From contig JALHUB010000275.1 in NCBI GenBank assembly GCA_022865685.1, forward strand, positions 1-13,715: a stretch of 13,715 bases of DNA, given 5' to 3'. Positions 6,968 through 13,715 of the stretch are shown here, in pieces (within the stretch, counting starts at the first letter, position 1; each line of letters opens with the position of its first letter). The notes under the pieces were generated by a model. The model ran no database searches. It was not told where the DNA came from and saw only the letters and a program-made list of their open reading frames with translations. Source of the DNA: Dehalococcoidia bacterium. GTDB lineage: Bacteria > Chloroflexota > Dehalococcoidia > DSTF01 > JALHUB01. The translations under genes were made by a program, and so were the position numbers.

Positions 6968-8340
6968 CCGCCGGCGACTTCGTGCTCGATCCCCAGGATA
7001 TGCGCCCGCGCTTCCGCCGCCACGAACAGCGAGCCGACGATGCAAACGAGGTCGTCAGGGGCACTTGCGGCGAGCGCGGCGTCCACCGCCTTCGATACGG
7101 GCGCCAGCGGCGACGCCGATACGCCGTTCAGGGAGAATGCTACCGCCACGCGTTCCGCCTCCAGCGCCCGCGGATGGCGGGAGCGGGTCGCGATGAGCCT
7201 GCTCGCCATAGGGCGCAGCTCCCGCTCCATTCCGCTCGTATCCTTGTCCTTGGAGACGCCGATGACGAACGTCGCCTTCGCGAAGCCGAGGTCGCCGCTG
7301 AGGGTTTCGCGCAGCCGCCGCGCCGAATCGGCGTTGTGGGCGCCATCGGCCAGCAGGAGAGGCCGCCGGGAAAGGACCTCAAGGCGGCCGGGCCACTGCA
7401 CCTTTTCGAGACCGTGGCGCACCTGCTCCGTCGATGCCGCGACGCCGCACTTCCGCAGCGCCTCGACCGCCAACACAGCCGCGACGGCGTTCTCCACCTG
7501 GTGAAGCCCGAGCAGCGGCAGCCACAGGTTGTACTCGGCCTGGGGAGTCGACAGACTCACCTCCTGCCCGTCGATGCCGCGGCAGCGTCGCTGGAAGCGG
7601 CACGACCGGCCGGCCTCGACGAGGTCGGCGCCGCGCTCGTCGCAGGCACGCCGGATGACTTCAGCAACCGGTTCGGCCTGCGTCGCCAGGACGACCGTCG
7701 CGCCCGGCGCGATGATGCCGGCCTTCTCGGCGGCAATCTGCGGCAGCGTGTCGCCGAGGATCGCCTGGTGCTCGAGGCTGACAGAGGTGATGACACAGAC
7801 GTCCTTCTGCTCAACGGCGTTCGTGGAGTCGACGCGACCGCCCAGGCCCGTCTCCAGCACCTGGATGTCCGCCTGCGCCTCACGGAACGCGAGGAAGGCC
7901 ATCGCCGTCAAGAGGTCGAAGGTCACGAGCTTGCGGTCCGGCAACTCGCGTCGCACGGCGTCGAGCGCCGGCGGCAGGGCGGAGGCGTAGCGGGCGAACG
8001 CCTCCTCGGAGATGGGCTCCCCGTCAATGCGGATGCGCTCGCAGATGTGGTGCAGGTGAGGGCTGGTGTACAGCCCGACCGTCAGTCCGCACTCCCGCAG
8101 GACCGACGCGATCATCGCTGCCGTGCTCCCCTTGCCCTTGCTGCCGGCGACGTGCACGGTCAGCCGACCGCGATGCGGCTCGTCGAGGTGGCGCAACAGC
8201 GCGCGCACGGGCGCGACGTCGGGTCGGGGCGTGAAGCCGCCGCTGCGCTCGAAGTCAGTGAAGCTGAGCAGGTAGTCGAGGGCCCGGCGGTAGTTCATGG
8301 GATCAGGGGCTCGACCGTGGGAAATCGAAGAACGGGGCAT
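6964..8340 (-). CDS. folC: Bifunctional folylpolyglutamate synthase / dihydrofolate synthase
   Basis: FolC adds glutamate to dihydropteroate and extends the polyglutamate tail of folates, using ATP. The Mur-ligase-family P-loop is GSKGKGSTAAM (66-76), followed by GLYTSPHLHHICERIRIDG. The folate-binding and Mg-binding stretch includes LETGLGGRVDSTNAV, SLEHQAILGDTLPQIAAEKAGII, and DGAHNADSARRL in the C-terminal domain. Length is 458 residues from ATG at 8340. Family members usually start at the MNYRRALDYLLSFTDFER segment, that is ATG at 8298 (444 residues). Neither start has a convincing Shine-Dalgarno. A TATAAT box would place the transcript 5' end exactly at the 8340 ATG, so either a leaderless start there or a short leader to 8298 is possible. 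Confidence 0.94.
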   Translation of the reverse strand: MPRSSISHGRAPDPMNYRRALDYLLSFTDFERSGGFTPRPDVAPVRALLRHLDEPHRGRLTVHVAGSKGKGSTAAMIASVLRECGLTVGLYTSPHLHHICERIRIDGEPISEEAFARYASALPPALDAVRRELPDRKLVTFDLLTAMAFLAFREAQADIQVLETGLGGRVDSTNAVEQKDVCVITSVSLEHQAILGDTLPQIAAEKAGIIAPGATVVLATQAEPVAEVIRRACDERGADLVEAGRSCRFQRRCRGIDGQEVSLSTPQAEYNLWLPLLGLHQVENAVAAVLAVEALRKCGVAASTEQVRHGLEKVQWPGRLEVLSRRPLLLADGAHNADSARRLRETLSGDLGFAKATFVIGVSKDKDTSGMERELRPMASRLIATRSRHPRALEAERVAVAFSLNGVSASPLAPVSKAVDAALAASAPDDLVCIVGSLFVAAEARAHILGIEHEVAGG

Positions 8341-8346
8341 GCTTCG

Positions 8347-8352
8347 ATTATA
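8347..8352 (-). promoter_or_regulatory. Consensus -10 box before folC
   Basis: TATAAT (8352-8347, minus strand) is a perfect -10 between the methyltransferase stop (8360) and folC. The expected start of transcription, 7 bases after its last T, is position 8340, the A of the upstream folC ATG. No good -35 is visible at 16-18 bases; the sequence there lies in the methyltransferase gene and reads close to CGCCGT. Confidence 0.5.
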
Positions 8353-8359
8353 GAGGTTG

Positions 8360-9181
8360 TCAGGCCTTGACGGCGACGACCTGGAGCCAGTTGCGCGTCA
8401 CCGAAGTCAGGTTCTGCTCGCGGAACGTGTCCGCCACGCCGCGCTTCAAGCAGTCCACCGCCATAGCCAGCGGGATGCCGGGCAGCGCCCCCTTGGCAAA
8501 AAGCTCGTACTCGCTTATGGCCTCAAGGCCCTCCAGGGACATCTCTACGGGGCAGAGCTCCATGTGCTGCACATCGAAGCCGCCTTCGGCAAGGAGCCGG
8601 CGGTACTCGTCGACGCTGAGCTGGATGCGCGCCTGGACCCTCTCTTCCTTGTTGCGGCGCATCTCCGGGTTCTCCTCGCGGAAGATGCGCAGGGCGCGGC
8701 GAACCCACATCACGTAGAAGGGCATAGTGTCCGGCGGCTGCGCGCCGTCGAAGAAGGTGCTGTTGAAGGCGAAGAGGCCGCGCTCACGTAGCGCCTCCGA
8801 TACCTCGTGCAGCATCCGCCGCTTGTCCTCGACGAGGTGGATGGCGTTACAGAAGACGACGGCGTCGGCGGTGCGCTGGACGAAGCGCGACAGGTTCTCC
8901 GCCTGCCCCGAGACGAACTTGACGACGGTGCCCCAGCGCTCCTGGAGGTCGCGGCGCGCGAGCTCGAGGGCGGACTCGGACGGCTCGACGGCGACGACTT
9001 CGCCCCCTTCCGGGTGCATCGTCTCCAGGATCAGCGCCGTGACCGCGCCCGTGCCGGCGCCGAGGTCGACGACCGTCTGGGAGGGTCGCAGGCCGCACAT
9101 CTCGACGAGGCGGCGGTTGACGGCGGTGTAGAACGGTAGGCTGGCGAACCTGCGGAAGGAGTCCCCCTCTGACGTCGTCAT
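8360..9181 (-). CDS. Class I SAM-dependent methyltransferase
   Basis: This 273-residue protein has a Rossmann methyltransferase domain in its first half. Motif I is VDLGAGTG (38-45), the acidic end of strand 2 is Glu66 in VAVEPSESALELARRDL, the adenine-side motif is SGQAENL (91-97), and motif IV is ADAVVFCNAIHLVED (106-119). The C-terminal half (NPEMRRNKEERVQARIQLSVDEYRRLLAEGGF and beyond) is helical and probably selects the substrate, which I cannot name. Start ATG 9181 is fixed by AGGAGGT 6 bases upstream. It begins 16 bases after the dapA stop, so it is the last gene of the asd-dapA transcript. There is no signal peptide or membrane segment. A link to lysine synthesis is not supported by the sequence; it may be a passenger gene. 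Confidence 0.88.
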   Translation of the reverse strand: MTTSEGDSFRRFASLPFYTAVNRRLVEMCGLRPSQTVVDLGAGTGAVTALILETMHPEGGEVVAVEPSESALELARRDLQERWGTVVKFVSGQAENLSRFVQRTADAVVFCNAIHLVEDKRRMLHEVSEALRERGLFAFNSTFFDGAQPPDTMPFYVMWVRRALRIFREENPEMRRNKEERVQARIQLSVDEYRRLLAEGGFDVQHMELCPVEMSLEGLEAISEYELFAKGALPGIPLAMAVDCLKRGVADTFREQNLTSVTRNWLQVVAVKA

Positions 9182-9197
9182 CCTGACACCTCCTGCG

Positions 9198-10097
9198 TCA
9201 TGCCGGCACCACGAGGTCGATGCGGTGGCGCCGCACTTCGGCCATGATCTTCGCGGCGGCGGCTTCGTCGGGGTCGACGAGCGGCAGGCGCAGGCCGCCG
9301 ACTTTGCAGCCGAGCTGTCGCAGCGCGTACTTGATCGGTATGGGATTGCTGGCCGCGGTCATGAGCGTCATCATGAGCGGCAGCAGACGGCGGTGAATCT
9401 GGGACGCAGCTTCGACCTTGCCGTCGAGGTACTTGTCGATTATCTCGCGCATCTGCAGCCCGACGAGGTGGGAGACGACGCAGATGACGCCGTAGCCGCC
9501 TATCGATAGGATGGGCAGCGTGTCGGAATCGTTGCCGCTCCAGACGCGGAAGCCGTCGCGGGAGAGGTTCATGATCTGGCCTATCTGCTCCAGGTTGCCG
9601 CTGGCCTCCTTGACGCCAGCGATGTTGGGAATGCGCGATAGGCGGGCGGTCGTCTCGGCGGTCATGTTGATGCCGGTGCGACCCGGGATGTTGTACATGA
9701 TGCAGGGCAGGCCGGTGCCCTTCGCCAGCGTCTCGAAGTGGCGGAAGAGTCCCTCCTGGGGCGGCTTGTTGTAGTAGGGCACGGTGAGGAGGAGGCCATC
9801 GACGCCGGCGGCTTCGGCTTCGCGGCCCAGCTTCTCGCTCTCGGCGGTGTTGTAGTTGCCGGTACCGGCTATGACAACGCCGGCATCGCCGACGGCCTGC
9901 TTCACGGCCTTGAAGAGACCCATCTTCTCGTCGTGGTCGAGCGTCGGCACTTCGCCGGTCGTTCCGGCTACGACGACGCCGTCGCTGCCGGAGCGCAGGA
10001 GGGCCAGCGCCAGTTGCTGCGCCTGCTCGTAGTCGACGGCGCCCGATTCGTCGAAAGGCGTGATCATCGCCGTCAGGAGACGGCCTATCTCTGCCAT
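9198..10097 (-). CDS. dapA: 4-hydroxy-tetrahydrodipicolinate synthase
   Basis: DapA condenses pyruvate with aspartate semialdehyde, the first committed step to diaminopimelate and lysine. It is a 299-residue TIM barrel. Catalytic residues are present: Thr46-Thr47 in GTTGE, Tyr135 in MYNIPGRTG, and the Schiff-base Lys163 in GVKEASGNLEQI; YYNKPPQEGLFRHF is also typical. The residue after GTTGE is Val where many homologues have Ser. The start ATG 10097 follows GGGAGGAGCACTC, a good ribosome-binding site. It lies 18 bases after the asd stop, so its substrate-making enzyme is encoded immediately upstream in the same transcript. An N-acetylneuraminate lyase-type relative is possible in this superfamily, but the asd and dapB neighbours support DapA. 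Confidence 0.96.
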   Translation of the reverse strand: MAEIGRLLTAMITPFDESGAVDYEQAQQLALALLRSGSDGVVVAGTTGEVPTLDHDEKMGLFKAVKQAVGDAGVVIAGTGNYNTAESEKLGREAEAAGVDGLLLTVPYYNKPPQEGLFRHFETLAKGTGLPCIMYNIPGRTGINMTAETTARLSRIPNIAGVKEASGNLEQIGQIMNLSRDGFRVWSGNDSDTLPILSIGGYGVICVVSHLVGLQMREIIDKYLDGKVEAASQIHRRLLPLMMTLMTAASNPIPIKYALRQLGCKVGGLRLPLVDPDEAAAAKIMAEVRRHRIDLVVPA

Positions 10098-10115
10098 GAG
10101 TGCTCCTCCCGCGGA

Positions 10116-11135
10116 CTAGACGAGGCTCCGTTTGACCAGCTCTTCGGCTATCTGGATGGCGTTGAGAGCGGCGCCCTTGCGCAGATTGTCCGAAGAGATC
10201 CACATGGCGAGGGAGTTGGGATGCGAAGCGTCCTGTCGAATGCGCCCCACGAAGACGTCGTCTTCACCAGCGGCGAGCCAGGGCAGCGGGTAGAGGCTTA
10301 TCGACGGGTCATCCTGAACAGTGACGCCGGGCGACTCAGCGAGGATGTCACGCGCCTCGTCCGGGTCCATCGGATGTGTCAGCTCGACGTGGACGGCACA
10401 GCTATGGGAGATCATGACGGGCACGCGCACGCACGTCGCCGACATGGCGATGGTTTCGTCGTGCATGATCTTGCGTGTCTCGTGGATCATCTTCCACTCT
10501 TCTTTGGTGTAGCCGCTGTCCATGAAGACGTCGATATGTGGCAGAAGGTTGAACGCTATCTGGTGGGGGTAGACGTGCGGCGCCGCGTCCTTCCCTTCGA
10601 GCACGAGCTTCGACTGCGTGACGAGCTCGTCGACCGCCGCCTTGCCGGTGCCGGAGACGGACTGGTAGGTGTCGGCGATGACGCGCTTGACGGGGTTGAC
10701 CTTGTGAATCGGCCACAGGCACATGACGACGGGCGTGGTCGAGCAGTTGGGGATGGAGATGATCCCCTGGTGCTTCTCCAAGTCGTCGGCGTTGACCTCG
10801 GGCACGACGAGCGGCACCTTGGGGTCCATGCGCCAGGCGGAGCTGTCGTCGATGGCGATGGCGCCGGCCTGCGCGGCGATAGGGCAGTACTCGCGTGAGG
10901 CCTGGCCGCTGGCGGACACGAAGACGAAGTCGGCACCGGCGAAGGAGTCGTTCGTCGTCTCCTCGACCGTGATCTCGCGGTCGCCGACGACGATTTTGCG
11001 GCCGGCGGAGCGCGACGTGGCGAGCAACCGCAGCTCCCCGACGGGGAACTTGCGCTGGGCGAGGATGCCCAGGAACTCGCGGCCGACCATGCCGGTGGCC
11101 CCGACGACGGCGATGTTGTACTTCTTGTCAGACAT
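10116..11135 (-). CDS. asd: Aspartate-semialdehyde dehydrogenase
   Basis: Asd reduces aspartyl phosphate to aspartate semialdehyde with NADPH, the branch-point intermediate for lysine/diaminopimelate, threonine and methionine. The 339-residue protein starts MSDKKYNIAVVGATGMVGRE with the GATGMVG nucleotide loop. SASGQASREYCP, the active-site Cys131 in IPNCSTTPVVM, QSVSGTGKAAVDEL, and the Arg-Pro-His region CVRVPVMISHSCAVHVEL with His244 are all present. The frame is open 70 codons upstream, but ATG 11135 is chosen because the Rossmann fold begins there and AGGAAG lies upstream. A promoter sits about 115 bases further up. dapA follows after 18 bases. Confidence 0.96.
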   Translation of the reverse strand: MSDKKYNIAVVGATGMVGREFLGILAQRKFPVGELRLLATSRSAGRKIVVGDREITVEETTNDSFAGADFVFVSASGQASREYCPIAAQAGAIAIDDSSAWRMDPKVPLVVPEVNADDLEKHQGIISIPNCSTTPVVMCLWPIHKVNPVKRVIADTYQSVSGTGKAAVDELVTQSKLVLEGKDAAPHVYPHQIAFNLLPHIDVFMDSGYTKEEWKMIHETRKIMHDETIAMSATCVRVPVMISHSCAVHVELTHPMDPDEARDILAESPGVTVQDDPSISLYPLPWLAAGEDDVFVGRIRQDASHPNSLAMWISSDNLRKGAALNAIQIAEELVKRSLV

Positions 11136-11258
11136 GGGTGCTTTACTTCCTGCTAGGTTCAGCTTACCAAAGAGACGAGCCCACCGCGGAGAGCCTTCGC
11201 CCAATTGCGAGCGCAGGACGCTACGCGCCGTCCGCGTCCAATCGTACGGTGAGCTACC

Positions 11259-11287
11259 ATAATACGGCAGATGAGAGGATCGGGCAA
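11259..11287 (-). promoter_or_regulatory. Sigma-70-type promoter for asd-dapA-methyltransferase
   Basis: On the minus strand TTGCCC (11287-11282), a 17-base spacer and TATTAT (11264-11259) match consensus at 4/6 and 5/6. The predicted start is near 11252, giving a leader of about 117 nt before asd. That leader contains a GGACGC/GCGTCC hairpin (11216-11221 with 11234-11239) but is too short for a lysine riboswitch and shows no T-box. Confidence 0.6.
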
Positions 11288-11339
11288 CTGCCTTCCCCTG
11301 AGGGCCGCCGTTCTGGGAAACATGAGCGATCTTCTTCCC

Positions 11340-11429
11340 GCCCACCCGCCCAGGGACGTTTTGGTGGGCTAGGGGGGACCCCTGAAACCCCTGGCAGAGG
11401 GGAAAACCCTCTGCGCTCCCCCTTCAGGG
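11340..11429. repeat. Nested inverted repeats in the dapB-asd spacer
   Basis: The 322-bp spacer between dapB and asd (11136-11457) has no credible gene on either strand. Three inverted repeats are clear. GCAGAGGG (11394-11401) pairs with CCCTCTGC (11407-11414) around GAAAA. CCCTGAA (11380-11386) pairs with TTCAGGG (11423-11429) outside it. GCCCACC (11340-11346) pairs with GGTGGGC (11363-11369). No T-run follows on the minus strand, so a classical terminator for dapB is not evident. It may be a genomic palindromic repeat or a processing site. The rest of the spacer holds the asd promoter and leader. Confidence 0.6.
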
Positions 11430-11457
11430 ACTTGTGCGAGGGGCGGATACGCAATGG

Positions 11458-12252
11458 CTAGAGGCCGATGAGCTTGTCCAGACCGCGGATGAGCTCGCTG
11501 CGGTTCATGACTTCCTTCGCGGCCAGAAGAACGCCGGGCATGAAGGAGTCGCGGCCCGTGGAGTCGTGGCGGATGGTCAGCGTCTGGCCGGTGCCGCCGA
11601 AGATGACCTCCTGGTGTGCGACGAGCCCGGGCAGCCGCACGCTGTGGATCGCGATCCCGTCCAGCGACCCGCCGCGCGTGCCGCTTATCATCTCCTTCTG
11701 CGTCGACGCTTCGACGAAGGGACGGCCACGGCTGGCGAGCATGCCCTTCGCAGTCGCGATGGCCGTGCCGGAGGGCGCGTCCAGCTTCTGGTTGTGGTGT
11801 AGCTCGATGATCTCGGCGTGGTCGAGGTGTCTGGCGGCGACCTTCGCCAGGTGCATCATCAGGACGGCGCCGATGGCGAAGTTCGAGGCGGCAACGGCGC
11901 CCAGCCCTTTCTCCTCGCAGCCGCGTTCGAGGTCGGACAGTAGGTCTTCTGAGAGGCCGGTGGTGCCGATGACCAGGCGGACGCTGCTGTCCAACGCCGC
12001 CTTGACGACGTGCGGCGTCCACTCCGCGTTCGTGAAGTCGATGACGACGTCCGGGCGGGCGCGCGAGAAGAGGGCGCGCGGGTCCTTATCGAGGTGGACG
12101 AGACCGGAGCCGTCAGGGAGGGAGACGTACTCTTCGGCAGAGAACTTCTCCAGGACGCCGACCGGCTCCAGGTCAGGGTCGCCGCAGACCGCGGCCAGTA
12201 CCTCTTTCCCCATCCTGCCGGTGCCGCTGACGACTACGCGAATCTGAGGCAT
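11458..12252 (-). CDS. dapB: 4-hydroxy-tetrahydrodipicolinate reductase
   Basis: DapB reduces the DapA product to tetrahydrodipicolinate with NAD(P)H. The 264-residue protein has the nucleotide loop VVSGTGRMGKEV (7-18), IDFTNAEWT (71-79), GTTGL (96-100), and the catalytic and substrate-binding stretch ELHHNQKLDAPSGTA with His152-His153 and Lys156. The C-terminal HSVRLPGLVAHQEVIFGGTGQTL is typical. Start ATG 12252 follows GAGGAGG with 5-6 bases spacing. It begins 35 bases after the pnp stop, so it is probably transcribed with pnp, while asd and dapA have their own promoter after a 322-bp spacer. Thus the lysine genes are split into two adjacent transcription units. Confidence 0.96.
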   Translation of the reverse strand: MPQIRVVVSGTGRMGKEVLAAVCGDPDLEPVGVLEKFSAEEYVSLPDGSGLVHLDKDPRALFSRARPDVVIDFTNAEWTPHVVKAALDSSVRLVIGTTGLSEDLLSDLERGCEEKGLGAVAASNFAIGAVLMMHLAKVAARHLDHAEIIELHHNQKLDAPSGTAIATAKGMLASRGRPFVEASTQKEMISGTRGGSLDGIAIHSVRLPGLVAHQEVIFGGTGQTLTIRHDSTGRDSFMPGVLLAAKEVMNRSELIRGLDKLIGL

Positions 12253-12287
12253 CGTTTCCTCCTCTGACCGCCTGCGCTATGCGGCTC

Positions 12288-13715
12288 CTACCAGCGTCTG
12301 CCAAACGGAGGCTTGGGCGCTGGGCCGGCACCCGATGGCCCTCCGGGCCCGCCCTGTCGCGGTTCTTGCCTGCCGCGTCCTTGCCCTTGGCCGTAGGGAT
12401 GGCGCCGGGGACGGCTTGCACCGCCGTCGGCGGGGGAGTGCGGCTGGCCCATGCCGCCGGAGCGCGTGCCGGGTCGACGCGGCGGTCGCCCCTCGGAGCG
12501 CCCCTCGGGAACGTACCCTCCCGGCCGTCGAGGGCGTCCGCCACTCATGGGTCCGCCAACGGGCATGCGCTCGGTCGGCGGAGGCGGCGGCTGTGGCGCT
12601 TCGCCTTCGGTCCCGCCCTCCAACACGGCCCGCCGCGAAAGGTTGACGCGGCCCATACTGTCGATCTCGATGACCTGGACCATGATCTCGTCGCCCAGCT
12701 TGACCACGTCCTCTACGCTGGGAACGCGGTAGTCGGCGAGCTCAGAGATGCGGACGAGTCCCTCTTTGCCGCCGGGGGTCAGCTCAACGAAGGCGCCGAA
12801 GTTCGTGATGCGGGTCACTTTGCCGGTGAAGATCTGGCCGACCTCGACTTCCTTCGTCAGGCCCTGGATTATCTCCATGGCGCGGTTGGCGGCCTCCTCG
12901 CTGGTGGAGCCAATGAACACCGTCCCGTCGTCCTCGACGTCAATCGTGCACTTCGTCTCCTCGATGATGGAGCGGATGACGCGGCCGCCCGGGCCGATCA
13001 CCGTGCCGATCTTGGCCTGAGGTATCTTGATCCGGTACATACGCGGGGCGTAGCGCGAGAGCTCCTGCCTGCTTTCGGCGATCGTCTCGTGCATCTTGCC
13101 GAGGATCTCCAGCCGGGCCTCTCTCGCCTGCTCCAGCGCTTCGCCCATGATCTCCGGCGTGATGCCTTTCACCTTGATGTCCATCTGGAGTGCCGTGATA
13201 CCGCCCGCAGTGCCGGCCACCTTGAAGTCCATGTCGCCCATCGCGTCTTCGAGGCCGGCGATATCGGTCAGTATCTTGTAGTTGCCGCCCTCGCCCATGA
13301 TCAGACCCATGGCGATCCCGGCCACCGGCCCCTTGATCGGCACGCCGGCGTCCATGAGGGCCAGGGTGCTTCCGCAGACGCTGGCCATGGAGGTGCTGCC
13401 GTTGCTGGAGAGGACCTCGGTGACGAGGCGGATGGTGTAGGGAAACTCGTCCTCGGCGGGAATGACCGGCTCGATGGCGCGCTCCGCGAGGGCGCCGTGG
13501 CCGATGTCGCGTCGACTGGGCGATCCCATGCGCCGCACCTCTCCGACGGAGAAGGGCGGGAAGTTGTAGTGATGGAGGAAGCGCTTCGTGTCTTCCGGCG
13601 AGAGGGTATCGAGGCGCTGCTCCTCGCTGGCCGAGCCGAGCGTGGCGATGGTCAGGGCCTGGGTCTGGCCGCGGGTGAACAGGCCGGAGCCGTGCGTTCG
13701 CGGCAGGATGCCGAC
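12288..13715 (-). CDS. pnp: Polyribonucleotide nucleotidyltransferase (5' part outside window)
   Basis: PNPase degrades RNA 3' to 5' with phosphate and can also add tails. The frame is open to the window edge, giving 475 visible residues; roughly the first 390 residues, including the first RNase PH domain, are missing. Visible order: second RNase PH domain starting VGILPRTHGSGLFTRGQTQA, with GSPSRRDIGHGALAER and the metal-binding aspartates Asp151 and Asp157 of TDIAGLEDAMGDMDFKVAGT; a KH domain with the GPGG loop (241-244); an S1 domain (about 290-362, GQIFTGKVTRITNFGAFVEL); and a 109-residue tail rich in Gly, Pro and Arg. The tail is much longer than in Escherichia coli. dapB follows after 35 bases. 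Residue numbers count from the window edge. Confidence 0.97.
   Translation of the reverse strand, partial: VGILPRTHGSGLFTRGQTQALTIATLGSASEEQRLDTLSPEDTKRFLHHYNFPPFSVGEVRRMGSPSRRDIGHGALAERAIEPVIPAEDEFPYTIRLVTEVLSSNGSTSMASVCGSTLALMDAGVPIKGPVAGIAMGLIMGEGGNYKILTDIAGLEDAMGDMDFKVAGTAGGITALQMDIKVKGITPEIMGEALEQAREARLEILGKMHETIAESRQELSRYAPRMYRIKIPQAKIGTVIGPGGRVIRSIIEETKCTIDVEDDGTVFIGSTSEEAANRAMEIIQGLTKEVEVGQIFTGKVTRITNFGAFVELTPGGKEGLVRISELADYRVPSVEDVVKLGDEIMVQVIEIDSMGRVNLSRRAVLEGGTEGEAPQPPPPPTERMPVGGPMSGGRPRRPGGYVPEGRSEGRPPRRPGTRSGGMGQPHSPADGGASRPRRHPYGQGQGRGRQEPRQGGPGGPSGAGPAPKPPFGRRW

Noticed and set aside
6766..8370. A 534-codon plus-strand open frame opposite folC
   Set aside because: It is the codon-bias shadow of folC, which has an intact P-loop and Mur-ligase motifs; the antisense product is Arg/Ala-rich without any motif.
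9178..10203. A 341-codon minus-strand open frame overlapping dapA in another frame
   Set aside because: It is Arg-rich and low in complexity, while dapA in the other frame has all catalytic residues and a good RBS.
9738..10898. A 386-codon plus-strand open frame opposite dapA and asd
   Set aside because: It is antisense to two unambiguous enzymes with no domain of its own.
11136..11258. Lysine riboswitch or T-box in the asd leader
   Set aside because: The leader is only about 117 nt, shorter than a lysine riboswitch, and lacks the T-box conserved sequence. Only a 6-bp hairpin is visible.

Overview
The window is high-GC bacterial chromosome with dense, mostly minus-strand housekeeping genes. 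Gene content and order (pnp-dapB-asd-dapA, a SAM-I riboswitch before mtnA, a small SWIM zinc-finger protein, a toroid protein of the type often mislabelled NifH) fit Chloroflexota, perhaps a Dehalococcoidia relative. This is an inference from style and content, not from a marker gene. No tRNA, rRNA, CRISPR, transposase or phage gene is visible.

Layout. Positions 1-1763 (minus): a promoter, a complete SAM-I riboswitch and a terminator control mtnA (methionine salvage). A partial alpha/alpha-toroid protein overlaps the end of mtnA by 7 bases. Positions 1828-4586 (plus): an acyl-CoA dehydrogenase, then a compact promoter/hairpin/mini-ORF/terminator leader, a small SWIM zinc-finger protein, and an M19 dipeptidase. 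Positions 4605-9181 (minus): fabF followed 6 bases later by galE, with a promoter overlapping the folC stop codon; folC, with a TATAAT box placed so that its mRNA may be leaderless; and a class I methyltransferase. Positions 9198-13715 (minus): pnp (5' part outside the window), dapB, a 322-bp spacer with inverted repeats and a promoter, then asd, dapA and the methyltransferase.

How the genes work together. asd, dapA and dapB give three consecutive steps from aspartyl phosphate to tetrahydrodipicolinate (lysine and diaminopimelate). mtnA recycles methylthioribose phosphate and is wired to SAM level by its riboswitch. fabF and folC serve fatty-acid and folate metabolism, and galE makes UDP-galactose.

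The most interesting non-coding signals are the SAM-I control region (1541-1763), the unassigned structured leader with a 9-12 codon ORF (3051-3156), and two palindromes that each carry a 5'-GTAG, the hallmark of REP elements mobilised by RAYT transposases. The proteins are otherwise recognisable families. I found no clear new defence or biosynthetic system.
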